Of a DNA stretch of 64,000 bases, positions 22,680 to 34,100 are shown piece after piece (position 1 is the stretch's first letter; each line of letters opens with the position of its first letter). The notes below the pieces were generated by a model that was not told where the DNA came from, ran no database searches, and saw only the letters and a list, made by a program, of their open reading frames with translations. A program made the position numbers and the translations under genes. Location of the stretch: NCBI GenBank assembly GCA_030704615.1, contig CM060734.1:9176001-9240000 (forward strand), written 5' to 3'. The stretch is from Takakia lepidozioides (Eukaryota; Streptophyta; Takakiopsida; Takakiales; Takakiaceae).

Positions 22680-23528
22680 AAGGGGACTAAAGCAGAGGAC
22701 CCTGCCCCAACCATCGTGAAGGGAGCTGAGAAGAAGTACATGCGAAAAGGAGAGCGTGTAACCAGAGCCACTGTTGCCAAAGGCACAAAGTCCTTGACTG
22801 ATGCAAATGGTGACATAACACCAAGTTCTAGCGGGAGTAAGAGTCAGGTGGGCCTTCAGGAGGCACCTCTCCATGCAGCAGTTTCTGTACTAGAGGTGAG
22901 CATGCATGCACCTGTTGGCTATCAACTCTGTACAATGTGGCCATTTACATGTTGGGTACTTCAAACTATTAGTAGATGCATTGCTAAATTAAACTGCTAA
23001 GGGGTGTTGGGCGTGATGTTTGCAGGCTGAGAAAGCCGCTCTTGATACTGCCACCGATAGTGCACCAACTGCGGCACCTTCAAAGGCAACCCCCAAATAT
23101 CAACCCCCTGCCACAGTGGCAGATATTCTTATGCTACCAAAAGTACTCTACACTTTCAGTGATTGCTTATACTAGGCGGTCCTCATTATCTAGTTTTTCA
23201 ATGTACATGTATGTCTTCATGGGTTGATTAATGTGGTTTTATGGTGGGGTGTGTGCAGTTTAAGTTGAAGGACAAAATCAGCCTGTATGATCCTCATTTA
23301 CCACAACACAGGGCTGCCAGTGGAATTGTCACTGATGTGCCTGGCAAAGATACATATCACTGCCGTGTTATACCTGAGGGATTGTGGCGGGTTGAGGTGA
23401 ATGATATCTATATTGCCAATTATGTCTTGCCTCACCCTAACGAGGAAGAGGTCCCACCGCAAACAATGTTAGAGGATGTCGTTGGTCTGAATTGTCTTTG
23501 GCCAGAGAAGAACATGAAGAGGGCTTAG
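22680..23528 (+). CDS. Spliced CACTA accessory gene (three downstream exons)
   Basis: Three exons join cleanly in phase 0 with GT-AG introns: 22680-22895, 23026-23142 and 23259-23528, ending in TAG. Part 1 is Lys-rich (GAEKKYMRKGERVT), part 2 is Pro/Ala-rich, and part 3 has FKLKDKISLYDPHL, WRVEVNDIYIANYVLP and VVGLNCLWPEKNMK. The last block resembles the C-terminal ends of plant Ptta/En-Spm accessory proteins (resemblance judged by eye). Its place between CACTA ends supports a TnpA-like, repeat-binding role (inference). An AG at 22679 means at least one upstream exon is missing from this call. No frame damage is seen, unlike the nested gypsy element. Confidence 0.6.
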
Positions 23529-24619
23529 ATTTTGTTCGCCCGGGCATAAACATTGCTGGCAGTGAGAAGAAGGCATGAAAGCAGTTCAGTGTTCCTAGCA
23601 TGCATGCGGAGACGCCGTGTAGAAGTTAGGTTTAGTGCTTTATCATGGCTGGATTTTGTTGACAGTGTTCCAGCACTTAACTCTCTGGGATTCTATTCTA
23701 TTTTGTGGAGCTTGAATCCCCAATGGTACTTCTTTAAACACTACACTAGTGGTATGTGTTCCTCTAGTCATGTTCATAATCACTTGCACATCACTGTAAT
23801 AGTGATATAATTTAAAACTGTGGGAGTAGCCAAATGCACACAATTGCCTACATTACCACTTGTATAGTGGTATAAGTAGTCACATATATATTACTGTACT
23901 AGTGGTATGAATTCCTCCAGTGGTATTCCTAATCACTTACACACCACTCTGTTAGTAATGACTCAAATCCATAGTTCCCACTCAGAGAGACACCATGAAT
24001 GACTCAAATAGCTTACACACCACTCTGTGGGTAATCATTCCAATGACCTGCTGAGAGACGTCATCCACTCACATAACCGCTCTGTGAGTGATATTGTATA
24101 TTCTCAATTTTCATAGAATGACTCTATGAGTCATTTTGTGGTCACTCAACAAGTGGTTTCGGAAGTCATTGAATTTTTCACTCCATCCATTTCGTATCAC
24201 TGACACACGACACGTGACCATGCTGAGAGTGTCGCCACGTGTCGACATAATCTCCAATATCATCCACGGACCACCGGCTTACACGTCTCCACTACAAAAC
24301 GGAAGTGGTTACTTTATTACTATGACACGTCAGTTTACCACTGTGACACGTCATAAGTGGTTGGTTTACCTCAGTGACACGTCATTGACATGTCACAATG
24401 GTTAGATATATCACTGTGACACGTCAGCTAACAGGTGGACCCGGACGTGAGTGGTTCGAACCATTGTCCTTAACCACCGGTGCCACGTAATTTCTTTTAC
24501 CACTCACTTGTCTTAATGCACTGGGTTCTTCATCACTCTGGGGCCAGAGTGGTTTAGTGTCTTTTACCACTCAAAATGAGTGGTTAACAGAGTGGTTATT
24601 CCGCGTTTTTCTTCTAGTG
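23529..24619. repeat. CACTA right subterminal repeat zone
   Basis: Repeats of CACTAGTGGTAT and CACACCACTCTGT, then TGTGACACGTCA (four or more copies at 24320-24430), then AGTGGTTA before the terminal inverted repeat. No coding sequence. Confidence 0.65.
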
Positions 24620-24622
24620 AGT

Positions 24623-25510
24623 TTTCGAACATGCATAATAAACTCAACGGAATGAAATTAGCAGAAGAGGCAGTCCACAATCCTGAACTCACCCTCTGTC
24701 CTGGGAACTCTCCCTTGGAAAGTGGAAGCGTGTTGATACAGGTCCATGTTTTGATGACCTTAAATCCGGAAGCCTTCATGTAACTGAAAAGGGTTCTGCG
24801 CGCCAACATGTCTTTTTGCCTGCAAAGAAAGAAGAGCTCCTGCATCAGACATAAATTTGTTGCTGAAAGAAAAAACCCACTGCCAGAAAAGGGCATCCGA
24901 CTTGTTCCACGATGGCGTTGTGTTGGATGGGAGAACATCCGGCATAGGCAAACCATCTAGAATGTCCAGGACCACCAGGTCTGTTGCGTACGCTTGTTGG
25001 CTTCCATTCACCCATTCAGGCCTTTTGGTGACCTGTTCCACATAACAAAAACAGAATACTAGTTAGGAATATGATAGAATCTTCAACCAAGTGAAAAACA
25101 TACCAAGCAGAGTTTTGTGTGGGCACCTTTGTGAGGAAAGAAACCAGGACGTCCCAAGTCTTCGATTTCTCTCCTTTGAATGTGGATTTTCTGGATTCCA
25201 TCATTGCCAAGAAGCTCTCGTTAATCACCTCACTTTCATACTGACCCTAAACCCGAGAAAGGTGCTCTCTGGCCTCGTAAGGCTGTTCTTTAGTTTTCAA
25301 AGTTCTCCTGTCCTTCCAAGTTGGAGAGGGTTGACGCTCCGTGGTGTCCTGCACAGCCTGTTCCTGCCCAGCCACAATCTTCCCCTTCCCCTTCCCATCA
25401 CCTGCGCCCTTCCCCTTGCGTTTGGGAGTGCTACTTTTCTCCGGCTCCTTTGCTGCGAGGGATTGAATTATAATCAGCTGCCCTATTTCGCACATCGAGT
25501 CACTTATTGA
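24623..25510 (-). pseudogene. Methyltransferase-like gene, copy A2 (5' part)
   Basis: Minus strand, upstream continuation of 8193-8781 once the CACTA element is removed. The exon at about 25480-25230 carries a Lys/Gly-rich linker after SLAAKEP, as in copy B. The next has INESFLAMMESRK. The exon at about 25032-24680 has YATDLVVLDILDGLPMPDVLP, matching copy B's VILDIPDG block, the place where beta-class amino-methyltransferases carry the DPPY catalytic motif. Then come WQWVFSFSNKFMSDAGALL and VIKTWTCINTL. The catalytic residues are not DPPY in either copy, which may mean lost or altered activity. A frame change lies near 24790. Confidence 0.68.
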
Positions 25511-25909
25511 CACCATGTTTTTTGCCCCATGATCTGTTTTAGATCTGGGGCTGGTGTGTAATTTCAATGACAAGGTAGAGTAATATTCCCACCTCTTATT
25601 CCATGCCCCAAGACCAAGTTCTATGTCTGGGGTAGGGAAATCATTACCATAACAGGCTGTAATCAGATTTACATGCCATGCAATCATCCATAGGAAACAC
25701 GAAGAATCTGAATTGCTCATCCCATCAGGCCTGCAGGTTACTTTGGTATTATTTATCCTAAAGCAACTTGAATACAATGCCCGAATCATTCTGTTCACAT
25801 CTACCAATGTCTTACCATTCTGGAAAATAGGTAAACATTCAAGGGCATATAACCAAGGACCAGATTTGGCCACAAAAGATCCATCCATATCAGTTTGGCA
25901 TGGTATCAA
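25511..25909 (-). other. Open frame of unknown nature upstream of copy A2
   Basis: A 130-residue open stretch (SFVAKSGPWLYALECLPIF, then WMIAWHVNLITACYG) reads continuously into the methyltransferase linker exon but has no counterpart in copy B, whose ParB exons should lie here. It is not recognised. It may be captured host sequence, an unrelated exon, or an older insertion at the junction. Confidence 0.35.
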
Positions 25910-27480
25910 GTGTCCTAAAGTAACCTACATTCAAAAACACTGCCTGGTCATGAAAACAAGTCTGCCCTACATTGTAGCATGTTACCATATCTCTTTAAAG
26001 CCATCAGCTTGTCATATCATTGCTCCATTGTCAAATCAGTATGCCATAGGGAACAAGAGATAGTCGCCCTAATGATTGATTGTCCACCATACTAGGTTAA
26101 ACATAGGAGCCATCAAGATCAAAGGAAAGAGGAAGAAAGGATTGTTCTCCCCCAAAGATACAGATGGCGTCGCTTCTTCAACTCGATTCCAATCAACTTC
26201 AAGCTTTAAAATCCATGTTAAGTGAGGACCCTCACCTGGTCCCATCACATGCAATCAGAAACAGTTAAGTTAGAGACGATGTGGAACCCCAAGTGAATCG
26301 CAGGTCTCACGCTTGTTATCATTGTACAACATGCAATACAAAGCAGGGGCAGAAAGGAAACAGAGCATATGCAAGCCAATACCTTGATGGCTTGTGGAAG
26401 AGAGGCCTGCGCCATAGCTCTCAAGACCAGTAAACAAGAATGCACAACAAAATGTACAAAGCATGCACAAAGAAAGTGAATCGCCCAAACTTAAAGAGTT
26501 CAGACACTTCCCTGAGGCCTTAAGATCGCCGCTTGTATCTTAATGATCAATGAAGGTCACAACAAGCAACCACAACACAGGTAGATCGCCCGCCAAGCAT
26601 TAGAGACAACTGCCACATGGAAATTGCAGGTACTGCTGCCATTGCGCACCCCAAGAGGGGAAGAAGGTACTGAATCTTGCCAGAACACCTAAATGCCTGA
26701 AAGGCGCAGCTCCATAGCATTCAAGGGCGCCTGAATCGAGCTCCATGCGCCCCCGCCACCATCTCTCAGCTCCAGCCATCCCTTAAGCACGATCGTCGTG
26801 CAGAGGGTTAGGACAGGGAAGAGATGAACCGCGTTTTCCCGCGATTTCATCCATTCGGGATGAAATCCATCACACGGGATGAGCTCTACCGCGCAGGATG
26901 AAATCTATTGTGATTTCATCCATGTTGGATGAAATTGTCTCTCAATTTTTCATCTGTGTCATCCTCTGAGGATGACATCCATTTATGGATGAAAAAATTA
27001 AATAATAGGATGGCTCCACTAGGATCCTGACCTTATACCAAAAATCCTGGTAATGTAAATAACCGAAATTAACCAAATTCCAAGAAGGTTAATTAGGGGT
27101 TAGGTAACATACCACTGGTCTTAAACTATCAAGTTTTAAAAGAACCAGCCAGATCCATGGAGGGAGGGAGAGAGAGGGAGAGAGAGGGAACCCACCAACC
27201 ATCCCCTGGAATGGCAGCTCCTTATGGAGTGAATGTGGTATGCACTCACCCCGTAAGGGAGTGCATACCAGACCCCATCACATAAATGACCTCCCTCTTC
27301 TTTGTAGCTTTTACTTCTGGTTGCAAAGGAACCATAGAAATAAACATGCCTACAATCTCAACTCTCCAAGGTCAAAAAAACAAAACAAGCCGTGACAAGC
27401 AAAGGTACATCAACACTTACATCATAATGTAGAGTTTTACCTTTTAGCTATACATAACCTCTGGTAATGGAAAGATGAGG
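25910..27480. other. Mostly non-coding; GGATGAAAT cluster at 26840-26995
   Basis: No gene recognised. Between 26840 and 26995 there are about ten copies of GGATGAAAT or its complement ATTTCATCC in both orientations, resembling the GGATGAATG clusters near the Mutator-like element ends. A GA-rich microsatellite lies at 27160-27190. A small inverted repeat (GGTATGCACTCAC and GTGCATACC) lies at 27238-27270. Confidence 0.45.
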
Positions 27481-30109
27481 CCAATGAAGGGACCTTAACT
27501 CCCCACAGGCCACTGGGCACAGCCGCCACAGCCTGTCACAGCCCCTCACAACCCGTCACAGCTTGCCACAGCCTGTCACAGCCCGTCACAGCCCCACAGC
27601 CACAGGGCACAGCCTGTCACAGCCCCTTATAGCCCGTCACAACCCCACAGGCCACAGGGCACAGCCTGTCACAGCCCTTATAGCCCGTCATAGCCCCACA
27701 GGCCACGGGGCAGAGCCTGTCAAGCCCCTCACAGCCCGTCACAGTCCCACAGGCCCCTGGGCACAGCCTGTCACAGCCCCTCACAGCCCCAAAGGCCTCA
27801 GGCACGGCCTGACACAGCCCGTCACAGCCCGTCACAGCCCCAAAGGCCTCAGGCACGGCCTGTCACAGCCCCTCACAGCCCATCACAGCCCCAAAGGTCA
27901 CGGGCACAGCCTCTCACAGCCTCTCACAGCCCGTCACAACCCCAAAGGCCAGGGGCGCAGCCTGTCACAGCCCGTGACAGCCCCGAAGGCCACTGGCGCA
28001 GCCCGTGACAGCCCCTCACAGCCCGTCACAGCCCCAAAAGGCCACCGGCATAGCCCCTCACAGCCCATCACAGCCCCAAGGCCACCGGCGCAGCCCGTCA
28101 CAGGCCCTCACAGCCCGTCACAGCCCGAAGGCCACCGGCACAGGCCCTCACAGGCCCTCACAGCCTTCACAGCCCCAAAGGCCACCGGCGCACCCCGTGA
28201 TAATCCCCTCACAACCGCCCTTCACAGCCCCCAAGGCCACCAGCATAGCCCCTCACAGCCCCTCACAGCCCCCAAGCCACAGGGACAGCCCGTCACAGCC
28301 CCATCCATGGCCGCTCTGGCAGTTTAGCCATTTCTCCAAGGGGTTTAGCCACGCCAGCTAGGGTTTTGTCTCTTGGACCTAGGCTTCTTTCCACCGAGCT
28401 ATGCGGCTGTGAGGAAATCAGCAAGGTATTCTTACTCTTTCGGCTCCCACACACCACCATAGTAGCCCTAAGCCATGAGGTGGTTGCCACAAACCAGCCT
28501 GCTTTCTCACTTAGCCTCCCCAACACGCCACTAAACTCAATGGCAAACAACCAAGCCCTGCTGGTTCCCAGCCCTTGTGAGCACTCATTCAAGCACTCTC
28601 CTTGGCCATAGCATCTGTCTTAGAGCCTATTCCAGCCCCCTACACCTGCTGCTTCAGGAGTTGCGCTCCCTTCAAGCTTGAAGTTGAAACCCCAACTCAC
28701 ATAGGCCCTACAAGTGGCTTTTCTTTCACTCCAAAGGGAAACCCAGCCTAGACCTTCTGTTCTAGCTCTCTAAGGCTTGAAAACAAGAGCCTCAATGGGC
28801 TGAAGGCATGCTCCACACATGCCCCACTCTCACCATAAGAGAATCAGCTCTTTTGCTTCATTTCTTGCACCCACAAACCTGAAAATACAAGCTTCAGCAG
28901 GCTGAAAGCATGCTCCCACATGCCCTACAAGGAAACCAACCCTTCCTTTCTTCTGCCCTACTCCCACACCTGAAAGTGCAAGCCTTCACCACGCTGATAG
29001 CATGCTCCACACATGCATTGCCCTCACATAAGGGAAGTCAGCCCTTCCCTCTTCCTTGCTTGCCCTCCAAGCTTGAAGATGGAAGCTTCAATGAGCTGAA
29101 TACATGCTCCACACATGCAACCTCTTCACACAAGAGATATCAGCCCCCTATCTTGGCTCCTTGGCTCCTTGATGCTCTCTAAGACAAGGACTAAGCACTC
29201 CACAGCCCTTGCCAAGCTCCTGAAACCCTAAGCTTACATTTTCCAGCCACAAGACACTCCTCTTGTGGTGCAAGAACTTTTTCTTCCAAGCTCTGAAACC
29301 CTAGGTGCACATTCCATGGCTTGCCGCACCTCTTAGCTCCTGTTCCAGCCCCGCTCTTGCCATGGCAAGAGCCCTCATACCACTGGAGTTTCAGATTGAA
29401 ACCGCCTTGAAACCGCCAACTCACATAGCCACAAATGCATTGGCTTGCATACAAGAGAAATCAGCCATCTCTCTTCACTCATACCTCCTTATGAGCTTGA
29501 AGTTGGAGCTCCCGATAACTGTGACTTACATCTAACACCCTCTCGCTACTCCACATGCTGCAGCTCCTTAACTCTGGCCTGCAGCTGAAGAAGACGACAC
29601 CAGTTCACCCACTCGAGACCAGCATCTCCCCCTCTTCATACTAAAGCCCAAACTTGGTTGCCATAGCGTTGAGCTATGCAATGCCGCTCTTCAACGTGCC
29701 TACCGCCTCTCTATCCATTGCCAACCTGCAACCTGTTCGCCTTTGCACTCTATCCACTTTGGATATGCTCATGCACGGATCCCTGACTCTAGGCTGGAAC
29801 CGCTTCTTATGAAACACAAGTGCTACAACACAAACTCGAACCTGGCACTCACAGACTCGAGCTGATCTTTCTCGAGTGATCAGAGAAGCATACAATCACG
29901 AGCTCACAAATTTGAAGCATAACTCATGCATCTATAACCTCATCACTCAAATACAGTCAAAAAGGCCAATTGCACCCCACGCATGGGAATCACACTACGG
30001 CGCCATAAGCTAGGCGCGGTGAGGCTCAACTCTAGAAGATGAGCCTCCCGCTTGCCGTGAAGTTTAACCACTCCATTGGCCTAAATCTGCCTTGACCCTT
30101 GGATTGACA
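27480..30109 (-). mobile_element. Inverted fragment of the gypsy element 5' region
   Basis: Reads, on the minus strand, as terminal repeat segment A (from 30109), leader (about 29870-28330) and GC-rich minisatellite (28310-27500), collinear with 9640-11950. No gag follows. Its first 90 bp lie at 41546-41455, displaced by the Mutator-like element copy B. It is a truncated insertion, or an internally deleted relative, of the methyltransferase-bearing retrotransposon. Confidence 0.82.
27510..28310 (-). repeat. CACAGCC-type GC-rich minisatellite (inverted copy)
   Basis: About 800 bp of units such as CACAGCCCGTCACAGCCCC with AAAGGCC or CCACAGG spacers. It is the complement of the array at 11440-11950 but longer, showing length change between copies. 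Open frames across it are repeat artefacts. Confidence 0.8.
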
Positions 30110-30215
30110 GGGATGCCTCGGCGTGAGCCTGGTCACGTGAGCGCGATTGCGCTCACGCCACGTCACCTTGCGCAAATGCCACGTCACGGGCTCAGTCCAC
30201 GTCATCACACACGTG
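30110..30215. repeat. Left terminal repeat of copy B with ACGT-core motifs
   Basis: Contains GGCGTGAGC, CACGTGAGCGCG and GCGCTCACGCCACGTCA, with CCACGTCA three times and CACGTG once or twice. ACGT cores are G-box/C-box type sites bound by plant bZIP factors. Confidence 0.65.
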
Positions 30216-30315
30216 AGGCCGAGTCACCACCGCACCCAGAAAGAAGTGGAGTGTATTCCCGCGGATTGGCACCCTTTACCGCGGAAACAAGCTGGACGAC
30301 ATAATAAAAGGCATT

Positions 30316-30640
30316 GAATAAATGATGGATGAATGTACAGTTGGATGATAAACAGATGGATGAGTTGAAAAATCTATGTAGATGGATGAATGACGGATGG
30401 ATAAGAGTAAAATGGATGAATGTATAATGGATGTTGAGCAATGACAAAAATTCATGACAGGAAGATGCATGACCAAATCTTTTGACGAATGCACAAAGTA
30501 TATGAAATGAGTGTGGAAGGTTTGTGGGGTGGATTAAAGAGTACAGAGGATGAATGTACAATGGATGTTGTACAAAGGAAGCTTTCATGAATGGAGCACG
30601 CATGAATACAGTGTAGATGAATGCACAATGGATATGAGAA
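30316..30640. repeat. GGATGAATG subterminal repeats of copy B
   Basis: Irregularly spaced GGATGAATG, GGATGAGTTG and AATGGATG units over about 320 bp just inside the left end. Shared with copy A (1535-1625). Confidence 0.6.
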
Positions 30641-31125
30641 GAGTCAGGAAGGTTTGTGAGATGGATTCATACATATAGCAATTTAAACGAAAGTTGATTC
30701 TGTGATTATTATTTGTTCTAAAGGAACAACTACGGTAGAGTAAGGGGATTCAACGTTTTCCAGATAATATGAAAATGAATATTAAAAGAATACAGTTCAG
30801 TCTGACTCAGAGTCAGTACAATGTATCCCCTCTTCCTCTGCATCTAAGTCTAAGTATTTTAGAACACCGGATCCACGCTGGATACACCTACGGCTGGCCA
30901 CTAAAAAGTCAGGGGATAGGGACTCGGCGCGTGAAGTGCCATTGCTTCGGCATAAACAGGGAGCAGAAAATTGGAAAGGGGGCTGTCGAAAACAGACTCG
31001 CCAGAAATGACTGTATCTCCTGAAGATCCACCGCTGGCTTTCCTGAAAGACAGCCTGAAAAAGTTATTACTGTAACTTTGATGTTATCGAGAAATTGAGT
31101 ATGACTCCCAAAGAGGGTTTAGCAC

Positions 31126-34100
31126 TTACTCACATGAAAAGTCGTTGTCGACCTGCTTATCTTCGGGATCGTCATCATTTCGAATATGAATCCGATCAGT
31201 CTGTGTGCCTGAAGTGGAGCCAGACAAAAGGGGGAGGAGCACTGTGTTGTAGAGGTCAGAATCACCCTCCATACCAAAAAGGCTTCTTCCGCCTGCCTTG
31301 CATGCGTGGTAAGTTGCTCCTGCACCAGACAGGAGAACATAAACAGTTTGGAGGGGGGATTTAAGCAGATGAAACTGTTGAAAGGAAACCAATTCGGAAG
31401 GGAAAAACGAACCTGTGGACACAGAAAGATCGACCACCCGTGCAGAGCGGTGGCTGCATGACTCCAGCAGTATTTGCATGAATGCTGGTGACTTTTCCTT
31501 TGCACCTCTCCAGGGAGTGCCATCTGGTCTCTTCAGAGTCTGACTGGACTGCATGAAGTTGTACAAAATGTCATCGACATGGGGCTCATAGGGGGGGTTG
31601 ACGAAACAACCCTGGTCAGAAATCTCAAAGCTGCGGATGGAGGATGGTGTCTTTGATGTGCGAATCCTCCGCAGGCAGATCGCCTCGAACATCCTCGTCT
31701 GCCAAGATAGCAGGTTAGTGTGGTAAACACAATCTAAAGTGGAAGTGTGTACATCGGCTATTCAGAACTCTGACACAAAAAACCATGAATCGTTGATGAT
31801 CGGTGTCGATCATAAAACATCTCTAGAGTGGAGCTGCAGAGAGAAAGAAAATTGAAACTCATGATCAAAGCATAAGCAGAAGGCAGACGGCATACCAGCT
31901 GACCAGGGAAACCCCCTTTCACAAGGTAGAGGCTGTTCACACAATTCCATGTGCGCAAAACTTCAAACCCTGAAGACTTGAGGTATGATGCCAATGCCCG
32001 ACGACTATCATTGTCACATGACTGAAAAAGCAGAAGTGTCCCTGCATCAGAGAGGAAATTGTTACAGAACCCGAATACCCAACTCCAGTAGTTGTCCTCG
32101 AATTTGTTCCCCCTGGCGTCTTGCCCTTTGGAAGAACTTCTGGCACAGCCTGGCCATCCGGAATGTCGAGAATGACAATGTCGGCCGCATAAGTTTTCTG
32201 CACACCGCACACGAAGGTGGGACCTGTGCTCACCTGCAACAGACATGTTTTTTATAAGAACGATGGCAAGAATGTTTTCAAAGAACGAGACTGAAATACT
32301 GCCAACGAAACATTCAGAGAAAAAGGAAAGAAACTGGAATTCTCACCACCAGATTGAGGAATGAGATTATATTGTCCCAGGTAGGGGATGGCACCCCAGT
32401 GTATCCTCTCTTTCGACTCTGCATCATCGAAAGCCAACCCTCATTAACAATTTTCATCTCTCCTGCTGAATCAGAACGGGAAGGGTGTGGCTTGGCATCG
32501 AACACGCACTGAAGAGTGCGGGTATATCTTCCAGCACTAAAGTCCTGCCCACTCTCCATCTCCTTTTCATTCTCCTTCCCCTTGTCCTTTTCCTTCTCTT
32601 TGGACTTGTCTTTGTCCTTTGGCTTTGCTGGTGAGATGGCTATGACATCAACAGCCTTGTCTTTTGGTTTGCGGCCCGCCTTCTTTCCCTTCTGCGCGCG
32701 TTCCCTGAGCATCAGGCTCCTTGGCAGCCAAGGTTGCTATGTTTCGTTGATACTCTTCGTCAGTCAAAGGCGCCAGCATCTCAGCGTTATTGTTCAAGTA
32801 TTTCATATGCTGTTCTTGAAAGGTCGTGTGCTCAGGTGGGCAGTCAAGGTACCACCCACAGTCTCTGAAGTGAGAAGGACTCCAGTCCTTCAATATCCCT
32901 GCAGTATACATGGTTGGATCGTTTGCAGGGTCCGACCACATGTCAAGATAGTCGGGAATTCCGCTCAGGTGATTTCCTTCCATAAGCACATATTTCGTGT
33001 ACCTGAAAAAAGGAGATGAATCCCAACCCACAAAAGCGCTCAGTGAGTAAGATGCAAGTAGAACAGAAGAATAAAAAACATGGATTGAAATGGCTCTGAC
33101 AACTGCTCCAAGGACCTTTCAGGACCACACTACTGCTCCAGATATGAATGTCGTCAACGCCATTCAGAACATTCCATTCCATGACACTGTAAATACATCC
33201 TAATCCAGGTGAATGCAAATAAGCGATTAGAAATGACACAGACATAGAAGTGAATGTCGTCAACGACATTCAAGAATGAAGCCAAATTATTACTGAAATG
33301 AAGCAAAATCACAGGATGGAAATAAAAAATTGAGTAAGGAACCATCCAGGAAAACTCAATGCACATTCATAACGAACCTATCACTGAGGACCTCACAACA
33401 TCACTGTATGTGAATGGCGTCAACGCCATTCACAAAAATACAAAAAAGAAACCAATTACTTAGCTCCCCAATCCATGAAAATTGAATTTGTCGTTTTTGA
33501 ATAATACAGACACAGCTGTGAATGTCGTCAACGACATTCACTTTGGATTTCTTAAAACAGAGCTTATCAAGCCTCCATATTCATCGCAAGAGGAAAAAAC
33601 AATGCAGAACAACTGAATGTCTGCATTGACATTCAGCAAAATGAAGTGATCAACCCTCATTGTAACCTCTATGGACATTACAAAAATTTAAATAACCTTG
33701 AGGACCACACAACAACTCCGTATGTGAATGTCGTCAACGCCATTCAAGGACATTATCAATTCTAATCAGGGACAATATAATTGCACCCTTAGATCCTAAC
33801 CAGGTGAATTCATATACTCGCTTAAGAATGACTCAGACAAAGAAGTGAATGTCGTCAACGACATTCAATCTGGATCTAAGATTGCAATCCATATGAAGCC
33901 ACAATTTTTCCCAAAAAAACAGTAGAGTTTCAAGTATGACATTTCACCTGTACACAACTCGCATCATGGCCCACTCTCCTCCAACCTGACTGTCAAAGTC
34001 GTTGGACCGTAAAATGTTACCATCTTTGGAGAACTCCCGGAAAAAACAGTATCTCCAGGTGAGACCTCTCCACTTCCTTATGTATGCCTCCAATGACATT

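Larger units (their letters stand above)
8782..24619. mobile_element. CACTA (En/Spm-type) DNA transposon, 15.8 kb, carrying a nested retrotransposon
   Basis: The left end starts CACTACAAGAAAAACGCGGA at 8782. The right end, read on the minus strand from 24619, is CACTAGAAGAAAAACGCGGA, and the match continues into AATAACCACT. It is flanked by the 3-bp duplication AGT (8779-8781 and 24620-24622), the size CACTA elements make. Subterminal zones are rich in AGTGGTTA-type repeats on both sides, also typical. Removing it rejoins the minus-strand methyltransferase-like gene. No full TnpD-type transposase was recognised, so it is probably non-autonomous now. A spliced accessory gene remains at 22680-23528. 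About 10.9 kb of it is the gypsy element at 9548-20444. Confidence 0.88.

Noticed and set aside
27563-28361. 254-codon Pro/Gln/Ala-rich open frame
   Set aside because: Inverted copy of the same minisatellite; low complexity and no independent support.
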